A DNA stretch of 64,000 bases, from contig JASGCK010000004.1 of NCBI GenBank assembly GCA_030054145.1, forward strand, positions 138,944-202,943. Direction: 5' to 3'. Position numbers and translations under genes: made by a program. This document shows positions 55,075 through 64,000 of the stretch, piece after piece. How positions within the stretch are numbered: the first letter of the stretch is position 1; each line of letters starts with the position of its first letter. Source of the stretch: Cytophagales bacterium (GTDB taxonomy: Bacteria > Pseudomonadota > Gammaproteobacteria > Burkholderiales > Burkholderiaceae_C). The notes beneath the pieces were generated by a model. The model was not told the DNA's origin. It did not search any database and saw nothing but the letters and a program-made list of their open reading frames with translations.

Positions 55075-56400
55075 ATGCCGGTTAAATTCCCTTTTTCTAT
55101 CGCTTCAAAAAAATCAAAAGCTCATTTGATTTTTTATGTGATTATTTTCTTTTTTCCAATTCTAACAATTTCCACACCAAACGTAACAACAGGATTAGCC
55201 ACGATTATATTCTTACTGTGCAGCATAGGAATTTTTCATAAAAATAATGGATCGCTAAATTATTCTAGCGACTCTATTTTTATTCTTTCTTTGTTTTCAT
55301 TTTTATCCTACTCAATTTCCATTTTATTAACTCAAATATATTGGGGAAATTTTAGTTTATCAGAATATCAACAACAAGGACGGATGATCTTATTGCTTCC
55401 GCTTTTTTTATATATTTATTATTTCAAAATAGATTTAAAAAATATATTAATAATATCAATTCCATTAGCCTGTATTATAAGTGCAATATCTAGCCTATTT
55501 GTATTTAATGCCTCAATCGAACAATGGGGTAATCGCCATACCATAAAACATATTGATCCTTTGAATTTTGGGTATTTAATGCTTTTTCTGGCATTCTCCA
55601 GCCTAATGATTATGATTCATTGGACTTCTCAGTTTTACCACAAAATTTTTTGCATGATTGCATTTTTTATTGGCATGTATATGTCCATCAAAAGTGGAAG
55701 TCGAACAGGCTGGTTAGCAATTCCTGTAATTGTATTTTTTATAATTGGTAATAAAAAAAAATTGGGGATCAAAAGCTCAATGCTACTTACTATAAGTATT
55801 ATATTATTTGGCATTTTCTTGTACAATATTTCAGACATTATAAACGCAAGAGTCAATTCTTTGTGGAGCGATCTGTGGCTATATCAATGGCGAGGAAATC
55901 CTGCCATGAATGATACATCTATTGGCATTCGAATTTCTATGATACGAATGGGATATTTTATTTTTTCTCAATCTCCAATTTTTGGTTTTGGCCTTAATGA
56001 TCTATACCCACTTCTTAACACTATTGATATCCAAACTTATGCAACCGATCAAACTATTCATTTTGCGTCTTTAGCGTATATGCACAATGAATTAATTACC
56101 CAATTAGTCAAGCACGGTATTTTTGGTGGCCTTGCATTCCTCTCAATCATATATTGCATATATAACATTTATAAAAAATCAAAAAAATATAAAATAAAAT
56201 CTCCGACAATTGATATATTTATGATTTATATTATATTTACAATTGTGGCAAGTCTAAGTACCGAAATTTTAGTTTTAAAGCCAATGATTCTCTTTTTTAG
56301 CTTTATGTTTGCATGCTTTGCTGGCGAGACTTTATGGAAAATACATCAGGCAAAATTCGTTGCTCATACGCATATGACTAATTATCCTAGAGTAAATTAA
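55075..56400 (+). CDS. O-antigen ligase/polymerase-like membrane protein
   Basis: This 441-residue, very hydrophobic protein has about 11-12 membrane helices and a longer periplasmic loop. GSRTGWLAIPVIVF and GFGLNDLYPLL resemble the Wzy_C/O-antigen ligase family (WaaL). Such proteins join O-antigen or other glycans to lipid A-core. It sits 9 bp after msbA. Base composition is far more AT-rich than msbA or the decarboxylase, with many AAA, ATT and TTT codons, a sign of transfer or of relaxed selection. Confidence 0.85.
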   Translation: MPVKFPFSIASKKSKAHLIFYVIIFFFPILTISTPNVTTGLATIIFLLCSIGIFHKNNGSLNYSSDSIFILSLFSFLSYSISILLTQIYWGNFSLSEYQQQGRMILLLPLFLYIYYFKIDLKNILIISIPLACIISAISSLFVFNASIEQWGNRHTIKHIDPLNFGYLMLFLAFSSLMIMIHWTSQFYHKIFCMIAFFIGMYMSIKSGSRTGWLAIPVIVFFIIGNKKKLGIKSSMLLTISIILFGIFLYNISDIINARVNSLWSDLWLYQWRGNPAMNDTSIGIRISMIRMGYFIFSQSPIFGFGLNDLYPLLNTIDIQTYATDQTIHFASLAYMHNELITQLVKHGIFGGLAFLSIIYCIYNIYKKSKKYKIKSPTIDIFMIYIIFTIVASLSTEILVLKPMILFFSFMFACFAGETLWKIHQAKFVAHTHMTNYPRVN

Positions 56401-56403
56401 ACG

Positions 56404-57459
56404 ATGGAGTCAGTCTCTGCATCCTCTTATCCATCGGTGCTACCAATCGTCTTGGGTTATGGTCGTTTTGCTACCACTACGGCATTGTGCTTGGATACCT
56501 TACTCCCCCAAGCGCATCAAGCAAATATTTGCGTACTAGCCATCGACAATGGCTCTCCCGACGAGAGCGCAATGCAACTGCAACAATATAAAAAAAATAG
56601 TGCCTATCAATCAAATCTTAAATTACATATACATTCAAAAAATTTAGGATTTGGCGGTGGCATGAATGAGAGCATTAAGCACGCACTGCTATTGTTATCC
56701 GACAACACTCCTGATTGGGTCATTCTCGTCAATAGTGACACACTCTTTCCCCCTCATTCATTACAAAGATTTCTTGAAGCCCTCGCAATCGCGCCCAACT
56801 ATATAGGCCTAGTTTCGCCAGTCACAAATAATGCAGGCAATGCGCAAAAATTTGTACTACCCACCACACCTGCTGACATATCACCTCAGACTATTCAGCA
56901 GGATTTTGAAGTTTGGGCCTATGCAGCCAGTCAATTGATCGCGCAACCGACCAAATTACTTTGGCAAATCCAGCGAGCAGACTTTTTTTGCGTTGCAATT
57001 CGAACCAAACTATGGCAACAATTAAAAGGGCTAGATTTAATTTATGGGCGCGGGTATTACGAAGATTTTGATTTCAGCCTTCGCGCACAAAAAGTGGGAT
57101 ATGGCTGCGCCATGACCGAAGACTGTTTCATCTACCACCAAGGTAGTGCTAGTTTTAAAGCAGATACAACACAAAAAAAACTTATTCAAACCAACAAAAT
57201 CATCTTCCAAAAACGTTTTCCAAACGCAAAAATATTGCATTTAAGACAAGATAATGTCCTCGTTTTACAAGACCAATTAACGTGGTTGGCTAAGCAGCAT
57301 GAATTGAATCTTTCCACAATTCAAGCTTTGCAAGCACGCATACAGTTACGCTGGCAAGAGGCGTTAAAAAATATGCCGCGCAGTCCTATCAAACGATGGT
57401 TATGGCAAAGACACTTAAAAGGATTACATCGCTCCCACCATCTGTTGCGTAGCAGCTAA
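56404..57459 (+). CDS. Family 2 glycosyltransferase (rhamnosyltransferase-like)
   Basis: This 351-residue GT-A enzyme opens VLPIVLGYGRFATTTALCLDTLL. LAIDNGSPDES and ILVNSDTLFPPHSL hold the donor-binding aspartates. GGGMNESIKHALLL and RGYYEDFDFSLRAQKVGYGC (an ED acceptor motif) match the GT2 group that includes rhamnosyltransferases. It lies 3 bp after the ligase-like gene, so both likely act on the same glycan. Its 3' end overlaps the convergent decarboxylase by four bases. Confidence 0.86.
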   Translation: MESVSASSYPSVLPIVLGYGRFATTTALCLDTLLPQAHQANICVLAIDNGSPDESAMQLQQYKKNSAYQSNLKLHIHSKNLGFGGGMNESIKHALLLLSDNTPDWVILVNSDTLFPPHSLQRFLEALAIAPNYIGLVSPVTNNAGNAQKFVLPTTPADISPQTIQQDFEVWAYAASQLIAQPTKLLWQIQRADFFCVAIRTKLWQQLKGLDLIYGRGYYEDFDFSLRAQKVGYGCAMTEDCFIYHQGSASFKADTTQKKLIQTNKIIFQKRFPNAKILHLRQDNVLVLQDQLTWLAKQHELNLSTIQALQARIQLRWQEALKNMPRSPIKRWLWQRHLKGLHRSHHLLRSS

Positions 57460-59762
57460 AGGACTTTCACACAATCCGCAAAATACCGCGTAACCCCGTC
57501 CGCGCCCTTCTCTTCGACCAAGCCGTGAATATCCGTCTCAAACCCAGGGCATTCGGTATTGAAGGCTCTTGCGAACTTGAGGTAATCGACAATCTTTTTA
57601 TTAAACACTTCGCCTGGAATCAGTAGCGGAATGCCTGGCGGATACGGTGTAACTAAGCCCACGGTGATACGACCCTCCAGCTTATCAATCTCTACGCGCT
57701 CGGTCTTGCGGTGCGCAATATGTGCATAGGCATCGCTTGGGGTCAGCGCAGGCTCTAAGTCACTTTGGTACACATCGGTCGTTAGGCGTGCGATGTCGTA
57801 TTTGGCGTAAAGCTCGTGGATGTGCTGACTTAAATCCTTCAAGCCCATGCGTTCGTATTTAGGATGCGCTTTGCAAAACTCGGGCAAGATGCGCCACATC
57901 GGTTGGTTGCGGTCATAGTCATCTTTAAATTGCTGAAGTGCTGTCAGCAGCGTATTCCAACGTCCTTTAGTGATGCCGATCGTAAACATGATGAAGAAGC
58001 TATAAAGCCCCGTCTTCTCGACAATCACGCCGTGCTCCGCCAAAAATTTAGTCACGATGCTGGCGGGAATTCCCGTTGGTGCAAACTTGCCATTCAAATC
58101 TAAGCCTGGTGTGACGATGGTCGATTTGATGGGATCAAGCATATTGAAGCCATCCGCAATTTTGCCAAAACCGTGCCAGTTATGGGCTTTGTTATTGCCT
58201 GTTTTGGCACTGCGTATCTCGCCTTTTAAAACCCAGTCATCGGCCTTGCCAATGCCCTCTTCGCCTTCGCCTTCTTTCGCCAGCTTATCAGGGCCCCAAA
58301 CCTTAAACCACCAGTCTTTGCCATATTCGGCATCCACCTTGCGCATGGCGCGCCTGAAGTCAAGCGCCTCGGTGATGGATTCTTCTACGAGCGCCGTGCC
58401 GCCAGGCGCCTCCATCATGGCCGCCGCTACGTCGCAGCTGGCAATGATGGCGTACTGCGGACTGGTGCTGGTGTGCATCAAATACGCTTCGTTAAACAGA
58501 TGTCTGTCTAACTTGCGGTTTTGCGAGTCCTGCACCAATACATGACTGGCTTGGCTAATCCCAGCTAGCAGTTTGTGCGTGGACTGCGTGGCAAAGGTCA
58601 ATGATTCTTTAGGGCGAATGCGGTTCTTGCCCATGGCGTGATAAGAGCCATAAAACTTGTGGAATGCCGCGTGTGGCAACCAAGCTTCGTCAAAGTGCAG
58701 CGTGTCAACGTAGCCATCTAGCAAGCCTTTAATCGTCTCGGTGTTATAGAGCACGCCGTCATAAGTCGATTGCGTCACCGTCATCACGCGCGGCTTCACT
58801 GTTTTTGGATCGACGTGTTTGAGCAGTGGATTAGCGGCAATCTTTTTGCGAATGCTGGCGGGTTCAAACTCTTCCTTAGGAATTGGTCCAATGATGCCAA
58901 AGTGATTGCGCGTCGGCTTCATAAACACAGGAATCGCCCCCGTCATGATGATGGCGTGCAAGATTGATTTGTGGCAGTTCCTATCCACCACCACCACATC
59001 CCCAGGCGCAACCGTGTGATGCCAGACCATTTTGTTTGAGGTGCTCGTCCCATTGGTCACAAAAAAGCAGTGGTCAGCATTAAAAATACGCGCCGCATTT
59101 TTTTCAGACTCACCAATCGCACCATCGTGGTCTAACAATTGACCCAGTTCTTCCACGGCATTGCACACGTCGGCGCGGAGCATATTTTCGCCAAAGAATT
59201 GATGGAACATTTGACCAATCGGTGTCTTCAAAAACGCCACGCCGCCCGAGTGCCCTGGGCAATGCCACGAGTACGAACCGTCCTGCGCATAATGCACCAA
59301 AGCCTTAAAGAACGGGGGCTTCACGCCATCCAAGTAACTTTTGGCTTCACGAATAATATGCTTGGCAACAAACTCTGGCGTGTCTTCAAACATATGAATG
59401 AAGCCATGCAACTCGCGCAAAATATCGTTTGGCAAATGGCGGCTGGTTTTCGTCTCACCGTAGATGTAAATGGGCACATCGGCGTTTTTACGGCGTACCT
59501 CTTCAATAAAAGTTCGCAGGCCCAGCACCGCAGGATCGAGCTCAGGGCCTGGCGTGAATTCGTCGTCATCCAAGCTCAAAATGAACGCGCTGGCGCGGCT
59601 TTGTTGCTGCGCGAATTGGCTCAGGTCGCCGTAGCCCGTCGCGCCAAGCACCTCAAAGCCTTCACTCTCAATCGCCGTGGCAAGCGCACGAATCCCAGAA
59701 CCCGACGTGTTTTCAGTACGAAAATCTTCGTCAATAATGACAATAGGGAAACGAAATTTCAT
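57456..59762 (-). CDS. Orn/Lys/Arg decarboxylase, inducible-type large form
   Basis: This 768-residue PLP enzyme of the AdiA/LdcC/SpeF group has an N-terminal receiver-like wing domain (FPIVIIDEDFRTENTSGSGIRALATAIESEG), the entry SWHCPGHSGGVAFLKTPIG and a PLP lysine in TQSTHKLLAGISQASHV. FVTNGTSTSNKMVWH and LVTPYPPGIPLLIPGEVF are further family motifs. It makes agmatine, cadaverine or putrescine and consumes a proton. The specific substrate cannot be read with confidence. No adiC-like antiporter is adjacent. Confidence 0.9.
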   Translation of the reverse strand: MKFRFPIVIIDEDFRTENTSGSGIRALATAIESEGFEVLGATGYGDLSQFAQQQSRASAFILSLDDDEFTPGPELDPAVLGLRTFIEEVRRKNADVPIYIYGETKTSRHLPNDILRELHGFIHMFEDTPEFVAKHIIREAKSYLDGVKPPFFKALVHYAQDGSYSWHCPGHSGGVAFLKTPIGQMFHQFFGENMLRADVCNAVEELGQLLDHDGAIGESEKNAARIFNADHCFFVTNGTSTSNKMVWHHTVAPGDVVVVDRNCHKSILHAIIMTGAIPVFMKPTRNHFGIIGPIPKEEFEPASIRKKIAANPLLKHVDPKTVKPRVMTVTQSTYDGVLYNTETIKGLLDGYVDTLHFDEAWLPHAAFHKFYGSYHAMGKNRIRPKESLTFATQSTHKLLAGISQASHVLVQDSQNRKLDRHLFNEAYLMHTSTSPQYAIIASCDVAAAMMEAPGGTALVEESITEALDFRRAMRKVDAEYGKDWWFKVWGPDKLAKEGEGEEGIGKADDWVLKGEIRSAKTGNNKAHNWHGFGKIADGFNMLDPIKSTIVTPGLDLNGKFAPTGIPASIVTKFLAEHGVIVEKTGLYSFFIMFTIGITKGRWNTLLTALQQFKDDYDRNQPMWRILPEFCKAHPKYERMGLKDLSQHIHELYAKYDIARLTTDVYQSDLEPALTPSDAYAHIAHRKTERVEIDKLEGRITVGLVTPYPPGIPLLIPGEVFNKKIVDYLKFARAFNTECPGFETDIHGLVEEKGADGVTRYFADCVKVL

Positions 59763-59823
59763 GCGCGGCTTTCTGGTTTTCTGATATAGGCTAGGCGCGA
59801 AGTTTAATTGAAAGGATTTAGCG

Positions 59824-60261
59824 ATGGAAACATCAACCGTTTGGTGGCTATTGGCAGGTCTGATGGCCGCCCTGGAATTAATGAGTGGAACGTTTTATTT
59901 GCTCATGTTGGCGCTTGGAATGGCTGCTGGTGCAATCAGCGCTCATCTTGGGCTTGGCGGTACGGCGCAGTTGACGGTTGCAGCTTTAGTTGCCGCAGCT
60001 GCCGTGCTCCTTTGGCACCGAATACGTCCTGACAAATCCAAGCACGCGGTCGATCGCAGCCCCGATGTGCATCTAGATATTGGCAACACGGTTGAAGTTA
60101 AACAATGGGCATCCCCGCAAGCCACGGTGGTTGTGCATCGCGGAGCCGAGTGGTCCGCAAGGCTTATGCAGCAAGGACTGCCAGAAGATGCCCTGCCAAA
60201 AATTGGCCCACACCGCATCGTCGCGGTAGATGGCAATACACTCGTCCTATCCAAAATCTGA
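59824..60261 (+). CDS. NfeD-family membrane protein
   Basis: This 145-residue protein has membrane helices near 5-25, 27-45 and 47-64, and a C-terminal OB-fold (IGNTVEVKQWASPQATVVVHRGAEWSARL; HRIVAVDGNTLVLSKI). NfeD proteins partner SPFH/stomatin-like proteins, as encoded next. AAAGGA lies eight bases before the ATG. The 61-bp gap to the divergent decarboxylase should contain both promoters. Confidence 0.92.
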   Translation: METSTVWWLLAGLMAALELMSGTFYLLMLALGMAAGAISAHLGLGGTAQLTVAALVAAAAVLLWHRIRPDKSKHAVDRSPDVHLDIGNTVEVKQWASPQATVVVHRGAEWSARLMQQGLPEDALPKIGPHRIVAVDGNTLVLSKI

Positions 60262-60270
60262 AAGCACCGC

Positions 60271-61194
60271 ATGAACAACCCATCCTTTCCTATTGCACTG
60301 ATCTTCACCATCGTTGTGGTCATCTTCATCATTCGCTCGCTCAAAGTCGTGCCGCAGCAAAACGCTTGGGTGGTTGAGCGACTCGGTAAATACCACACGA
60401 CGCTCACACCGGGTCTGAATATGCTGATTCCGTTTATTGATGCAGTTGCCTACAAACACTCGCTCAAAGAAATTGCGATGGATGTACCTGGACAAGTTTG
60501 TATTACGCGCGACAACACACAGCTGCAAGTCGATGGCATTATTTATTTTCAAGTCACCGATCCCATGCGTGCCAGCTATGGCTCTGCCAATTATGTGATG
60601 GCGATTACGCAGCTTGCGCAAACTACGCTGCGCTCCGTGATCGGCAAATTAGAACTCGACAAAACCTTTGAAGAGCGCGAAACCATTAACCACAGCGTCG
60701 TCAGCTCGATTGATGCAGCCGCGCTGAACTGGGGCGTGAAAGTGCTGCGCTACGAGATCAAAGACCTCACGCCGCCCAAAGAAATTTTGCACGCCATGCA
60801 ATCGCAAATTACTGCTGAGCGCGAAAAGCGTGCGCTGATTGCCGCCTCCGAAGGTCGCCGCCAAGAGCAAATCAATATCGCCACAGGCGAGCGCGAAGCC
60901 GCAATTGCAAGGTCTGAAGGCGAAAAGCAAGCCGTCATTAACAAAGCGCAAGGCGAAGCTGCGTCGATTACGGCTGTCGCTGATGCCACGGCGGACGCGA
61001 TTGAGCGCGTAGCGGCGGCGATTCAAAAACCTGGTGGCGAGCAAGCCGTGCAATTAAAAGTCGCCGAAAAAGCAGTTGAGGCCTATTCAAAAGTGGCTGC
61101 AAACAGCACAACGACCTTGGTTGTGCCATCCGATATGGGGCAAGTCACCAGCTTGATTGCGTCAGCGATGAAAATGACGCAAGCCGTGAAGTAA
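60271..61194 (+). CDS. SPFH/Band 7 membrane protein (QmcA/stomatin-like)
   Basis: This 307-residue protein has one N-terminal membrane helix (FPIALIFTIVVVIFIIRSL). The SPFH core VPQQNAWVVERLGKYHTTLTPGLNMLIPFID continues to ALNWGVKVLRYEIKDLTPPKEI, and an Ala/Glu-rich coiled coil follows (ITAEREKRALIAASEGRRQEQINIATGEREAAIARSEGEK). It forms membrane microdomain scaffolds. It lies 9 bp after the NfeD gene. Confidence 0.94.
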   Translation: MNNPSFPIALIFTIVVVIFIIRSLKVVPQQNAWVVERLGKYHTTLTPGLNMLIPFIDAVAYKHSLKEIAMDVPGQVCITRDNTQLQVDGIIYFQVTDPMRASYGSANYVMAITQLAQTTLRSVIGKLELDKTFEERETINHSVVSSIDAAALNWGVKVLRYEIKDLTPPKEILHAMQSQITAEREKRALIAASEGRRQEQINIATGEREAAIARSEGEKQAVINKAQGEAASITAVADATADAIERVAAAIQKPGGEQAVQLKVAEKAVEAYSKVAANSTTTLVVPSDMGQVTSLIASAMKMTQAVK

Positions 61195-61208
61195 ACGATT
61201 GTGCAGGC

Positions 61209-62261
61209 ATGATTTTTCGCCAATCGCTTCAGCGCGAACTCTCGCGCACCTTTACGGCCACGCTGGTCGTACTCATCACGATTGTGATGACCATGATGCT
61301 GATTCGCACGCTGGGCTTGGCCTCCAAAGGATCCGTCAATCCGCAAGAGGTGTTTTTAATCATGGCGTATTCGGTGATGGGGCACATCCCCACCATTTTG
61401 ACGCTCTCGCTCTTTATTACCGTGGTCAGCACGCTGGCACGTTTGACGCAAGACAGCGAAATGGTGATTTGGTTATCAAGTGGTCAAAGCCTACTTCAAT
61501 TTCTGCGCCCACTCTTCGTATTTGCAGCGCCCATGCTGATTACCACAGCGGTGATGGCTCTTTTGGTTTGGCCATGGAGCAACTCGCAAATGCAAAGCCT
61601 ACGCGAGCGCTTTGAAGGACGCGGCGATTTAGAGCGCGTAGCGCCCGGTCAATTTCAAGAATCAAGCAATGGCAAGCGTGTTTTCTATATCGACAAGGTA
61701 TCGTCTAGCGCGGGATCTAACCATGTGTTTATTGCTGATTTTGCAAACGCCAAAGAGCAAATCACATCCGCACAAAGTGGTCACACAGAAATCATCAAAG
61801 GCGAAAAGTACCTAGTTCTTACCGCTGGACAAAGGCTAGAGCAAGACACGCTGCGCGGTGAGACGAAGCTAGTGGAATTTCAAAAATTAGGCGTACGCAT
61901 GAGCGCTGTCCCCATCGATATGCAAATCGAGCCGCCCAAAGCCAGATCGAGTCTTAACCTGATGCAGCATCCCACACAAGAGAATTTGGGCGAGCTTGCT
62001 TGGAGGTTCAGTCTTGCGCTTGCCGCCATCAATTTTGTTGTGCTTGGGCTTGCCATTACGAAGATGAATCCCCGCGCTGGGCGCAATAGTCACTTGATGT
62101 TTGCCCTGCTGGCATTCATTGTTTATTACAACTTTATCAACGTAGCGCAAGCATGGATTGCTGCTGGAAAAACCAATTTTTGGAGCGCCATACTCATCTT
62201 GCACGGCGGCACATTTCTCATCAGCATGGGGTGGCTCATGCGCCGCAATGTCCGACCATGA
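61209..62261 (+). CDS. lptF: LPS export permease LptF
   Basis: This 350-residue YjgP/YjgQ-type permease of the LptB2FGC transporter extracts lipopolysaccharide from the inner membrane. Three N-terminal helices, a periplasmic beta-jellyroll (FQESSNGKRVFYIDKVSSSAGSNHVFIADFANAKEQ) and three C-terminal helices are evident. RQSLQRELSRTFTATLVVLITIVMTMMLIRTLG is the family start. It overlaps lptG by four bases (ATGA). Confidence 0.95.
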   Translation: MIFRQSLQRELSRTFTATLVVLITIVMTMMLIRTLGLASKGSVNPQEVFLIMAYSVMGHIPTILTLSLFITVVSTLARLTQDSEMVIWLSSGQSLLQFLRPLFVFAAPMLITTAVMALLVWPWSNSQMQSLRERFEGRGDLERVAPGQFQESSNGKRVFYIDKVSSSAGSNHVFIADFANAKEQITSAQSGHTEIIKGEKYLVLTAGQRLEQDTLRGETKLVEFQKLGVRMSAVPIDMQIEPPKARSSLNLMQHPTQENLGELAWRFSLALAAINFVVLGLAITKMNPRAGRNSHLMFALLAFIVYYNFINVAQAWIAAGKTNFWSAILILHGGTFLISMGWLMRRNVRP

Positions 62262-63361
62262 AAACCGTTCGACGCTTGATATACCGTGATTTGGTATCGA
62301 CTATCGCCTTTGTGTGCCTGGGCTTCATTGCTCTTTTTTCATTTTTTGATTTAGTCGATGAACTGTCCTCCGTAGGCGTACAAAATTATCAACTCATTCA
62401 CGCGCTGGGCTATGTGCTGCTGCAAATCCCAGGTCATCTCTACGAGCTGCTGCCCATTGGCGTGCTGATTGGCGGCGTTTTAGTGATGGCGCGTTTTGCT
62501 GCAAGCTCAGAGTTCACCATCCTTAGAACCAGTGGTTTAGATCCGCAAAGGACGCTCAAAATATTATTGCTTTTAGGCGCTGGATTTGTGATGCTGACTT
62601 TTGTTATTGGCGACTATCTCTCACCATTTGCGAATCGCGAAGCGCAACTCTTAAAGGCGAAATATCAAGGCACGGCTAGCCTTGGGCAAGCGGGCGCATG
62701 GCTCAAGGAGCAACAGCCATACAGTCACTACGCGGTGAACGTGAATGCCCTTGATGGCGATGGCAACATGACGGGCATTCGGGTCTATGAGTTCGATACG
62801 GCAGGCCGCGTCGTCTCTAGCACCACCGCCGCGCAAGGACAGTTTATGGATGGCGCGTGGCTACTCAAAACCGCCAAACGTGTGGAGTTTCCTGCCGCTA
62901 AACCAGCCAAAAACTGGCAGGCACCTTTAACCATCATCAACCTGCCCGAATACCGCTGGCCAACCGAGATCAATGCGCAGATGGTCTCGGTTGCCCTGCT
63001 CAAACCAGAGCGTATGTCGGCGTACAACTTGTTTCGCTACATCCAACATCTCAACAGCAACAGTCAATCCGCGCAGCTCTATGAAATTGAGTTTTGGAAA
63101 AAGCTTTTTTATCCGCTCAGTTGCATGGTGATGTTGATGCTGGCTCTGCCCTTTGCCTATTTGCACTTTCGCAGCGGCGGCATTGCAGGCTATGTGTTTG
63201 GCGGTGTCGTCACAGGCATTAGCTTCTTCTTGCTCAACAATGTTTTTGGCTACATTGGCAATATCTCGCATTGGGAGCCGTGGCTTGCCGCCGCAGCGCC
63301 TAGCTTGATTTACTTCTGCGTCTCGCTAGGTGCATTTAGTTGGGTGGTTTATAAAAAATGA
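62258..63361 (+). CDS. lptG: LPS export permease LptG
   Basis: This 367-residue partner of LptF starts MKTVRRLIYRDLVSTIAFVCLGFIALFSFFDLVDEL, with YVLLQIPGHLYELLPIGVLIGGV next. A periplasmic domain and three C-terminal helices (KLFYPLSCMVMLMLALPFAYLHFR) follow. The ATG at 62258 overlaps the lptF stop; the longer upstream frame lies in lptF. Its own stop overlaps the chelatase start. Confidence 0.95.
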   Translation: MKTVRRLIYRDLVSTIAFVCLGFIALFSFFDLVDELSSVGVQNYQLIHALGYVLLQIPGHLYELLPIGVLIGGVLVMARFAASSEFTILRTSGLDPQRTLKILLLLGAGFVMLTFVIGDYLSPFANREAQLLKAKYQGTASLGQAGAWLKEQQPYSHYAVNVNALDGDGNMTGIRVYEFDTAGRVVSSTTAAQGQFMDGAWLLKTAKRVEFPAAKPAKNWQAPLTIINLPEYRWPTEINAQMVSVALLKPERMSAYNLFRYIQHLNSNSQSAQLYEIEFWKKLFYPLSCMVMLMLALPFAYLHFRSGGIAGYVFGGVVTGISFFLLNNVFGYIGNISHWEPWLAAAAPSLIYFCVSLGAFSWVVYKK

Positions 63362-63744
63362 AAGCGATTATTTTGTTTGCGCATGGCTCGCGCGACCCCC
63401 TTTGGTCAAAGCCCATTGAAGCGATTGCAGAGGCGATTGCACAGACGATTGCACAAGTTACGGCCCAACAATCACCGCACACCATCGTTCGATGCGCCTA
63501 TCTTGAACTCATGCAACCTAGCCTTGACGCGGTTGTGGCAGAGCTTGCCACCCAAGCGGTGCATCACGTGCGCATCGTCCCGATGTTTTTGGGCGTTGGC
63601 AAGCACGCCAGAGAAGACTTGCCCGCGCTCCTTGCCGCGCTGCGCTTAGCTCACCCAGCGCTTGAGCTTGAATTGCTGCCCTCTATTGGCGAACACCCCG
63701 AGATCATTGCCAGCATTGCAAGCGTCGTTACCAAGCACCTTTAG
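63358..63744 (+). CDS. Short CbiX/SirB-like chelatase
   Basis: This 128-residue single-domain protein of the class II chelatase fold starts MKAIILFAHGSRDPLWSKPIEAI, with the metal-binding His in FAHGSRD. CAYLELMQPSLDAVV and VRIVPMFLGVGKHAREDLPALLAAL are typical. Members insert cobalt, nickel or iron into sirohydrochlorin. It could serve siroheme or, given the cobalamin riboswitch elsewhere in the window, corrinoid metabolism. It overlaps lptG by four bases and the convergent ankyrin gene by 17. Confidence 0.88.
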   Translation: MKAIILFAHGSRDPLWSKPIEAIAEAIAQTIAQVTAQQSPHTIVRCAYLELMQPSLDAVVAELATQAVHHVRIVPMFLGVGKHAREDLPALLAALRLAHPALELELLPSIGEHPEIIASIASVVTKHL

Positions 63745-64000
63745 GACGCTTCGCGGCGCCTGCATTGACTACATTGGTGAGCAAGGTGACCGCATCAGAA
63801 CGATTGACGCGCTTGGCAAAATCCAAAGCCGTCAAGCCTTGGTCATTTTTTAAATTCACGTCCGCCCCTGCATCAACTAACAGCTTGACGGCATCAAACG
63901 TGCCATACATGGCAGCCATCATCAGCGGCGTTGTTTGATTGGGTGACTCGGCATCAATGTAGGCATGATGCTCTAGCAACAATTTGATAACAGGCACACT
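63728..64000 (-). CDS. Ankyrin-repeat protein, 3' part (cut by window edge)
   Basis: At least 90 residues are read without a start codon in view. The sequence contains ankyrin repeats (PVIKLLLEHHAYIDAESPNQTTPLMMAAMYG; AVKLLVDAGADVNLKNDQGLTALDFAKRVN) and a short basic C-terminus. Ankyrin repeats mediate protein contacts; the specific role is unknown. The 5' end lies beyond 64000. Confidence 0.9.
   Translation of the reverse strand, partial: SVPVIKLLLEHHAYIDAESPNQTTPLMMAAMYGTFDAVKLLVDAGADVNLKNDQGLTALDFAKRVNRSDAVTLLTNVVNAGAAKRPKGAW

Overview
The window looks like a chromosomal segment of a Gram-negative betaproteobacterium, most likely Burkholderiales. This rests on family-level gene content and order recognised by eye, not on a database search: lolA-ftsK, rpmB-rpmG, map-glnD, dnaX-ybaB-recR, the run ndk-rlmN-rodZ-ispG-hisS-yfgM-bamB-der, rluD/bamD, tolB-pal-cpoB and lptF-lptG. 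Lol, Bam, Tol-Pal, Lpt and lipid A export genes show a normal two-membrane envelope. No rRNA, tRNA, CRISPR array or transposase gene was seen.

Layout. 0-1 kb: a three-copy tandem REP-like repeat, a ccoS-like remnant and a HigBA toxin-antitoxin cassette whose antitoxin runs into the 3' end of lolA. 1-5 kb: lolA and ftsK, divergent from trxB. 5-7.4 kb: an AT-rich restriction-modification pair (HNH endonuclease and C5-cytosine methylase). 7.4-12.8 kb: rpmBG with a strong terminator, then a MEMO-AMMECR1 fusion with its radical SAM partner, an FKBP isomerase, a PaiB-like protein and AzlCD. 12.8-14.9 kb: a two-gene membrane-protein cassette (a polytopic protein of unknown function and a RipA-family octameric membrane protein) between two nested pairs of direct repeats. 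14.9-19 kb: purL carrying two in-frame palindromic repeat insertions. 19-24 kb: a Fic protein, then map, an orphan HigA-like antitoxin and glnD. 24-27 kb: recR-ybaB-dnaX, with an E. coli-like -1 frameshift signal in dnaX, and the 4.5S RNA gene. 27-31.4 kb: an aminotransferase, nth, and a TonB-dependent receptor behind a cobalamin riboswitch. 31.4-43 kb: a long minus-strand housekeeping block. 43-53 kb: bamD, then a minus-strand run of helicase, rnhA, tcdA, a YeeE/YedE transporter, cpoB, pal, tolB and two glycosyltransferases. 53-57.5 kb: msbA with an AT-rich O-antigen ligase-like gene and another glycosyltransferase. 57.5-64 kb: a basic amino acid decarboxylase, NfeD/SPFH, lptFG, a short CbiX-like chelatase and the 3' end of an ankyrin-repeat gene cut by the window edge.

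How parts work together. LolA, Bam proteins, Tol-Pal, MsbA, LptFG and the glycosyltransferases build the cell envelope. The riboswitch and receptor handle cobalamin uptake, and the short chelatase may relate to tetrapyrrole or cobalamin metabolism. HigBA, the orphan antitoxin, the R-M pair, Fic and the repeat-flanked membrane cassette are the accessory layer. Small palindromic repeats recur. One family lies upstream of higBA, in purL, and at the AMMECR1/radical-SAM junction, where it supplies coding sequence and a ribosome-binding site. A second, dRS3-like hairpin does the same between the FKBP and PaiB genes.
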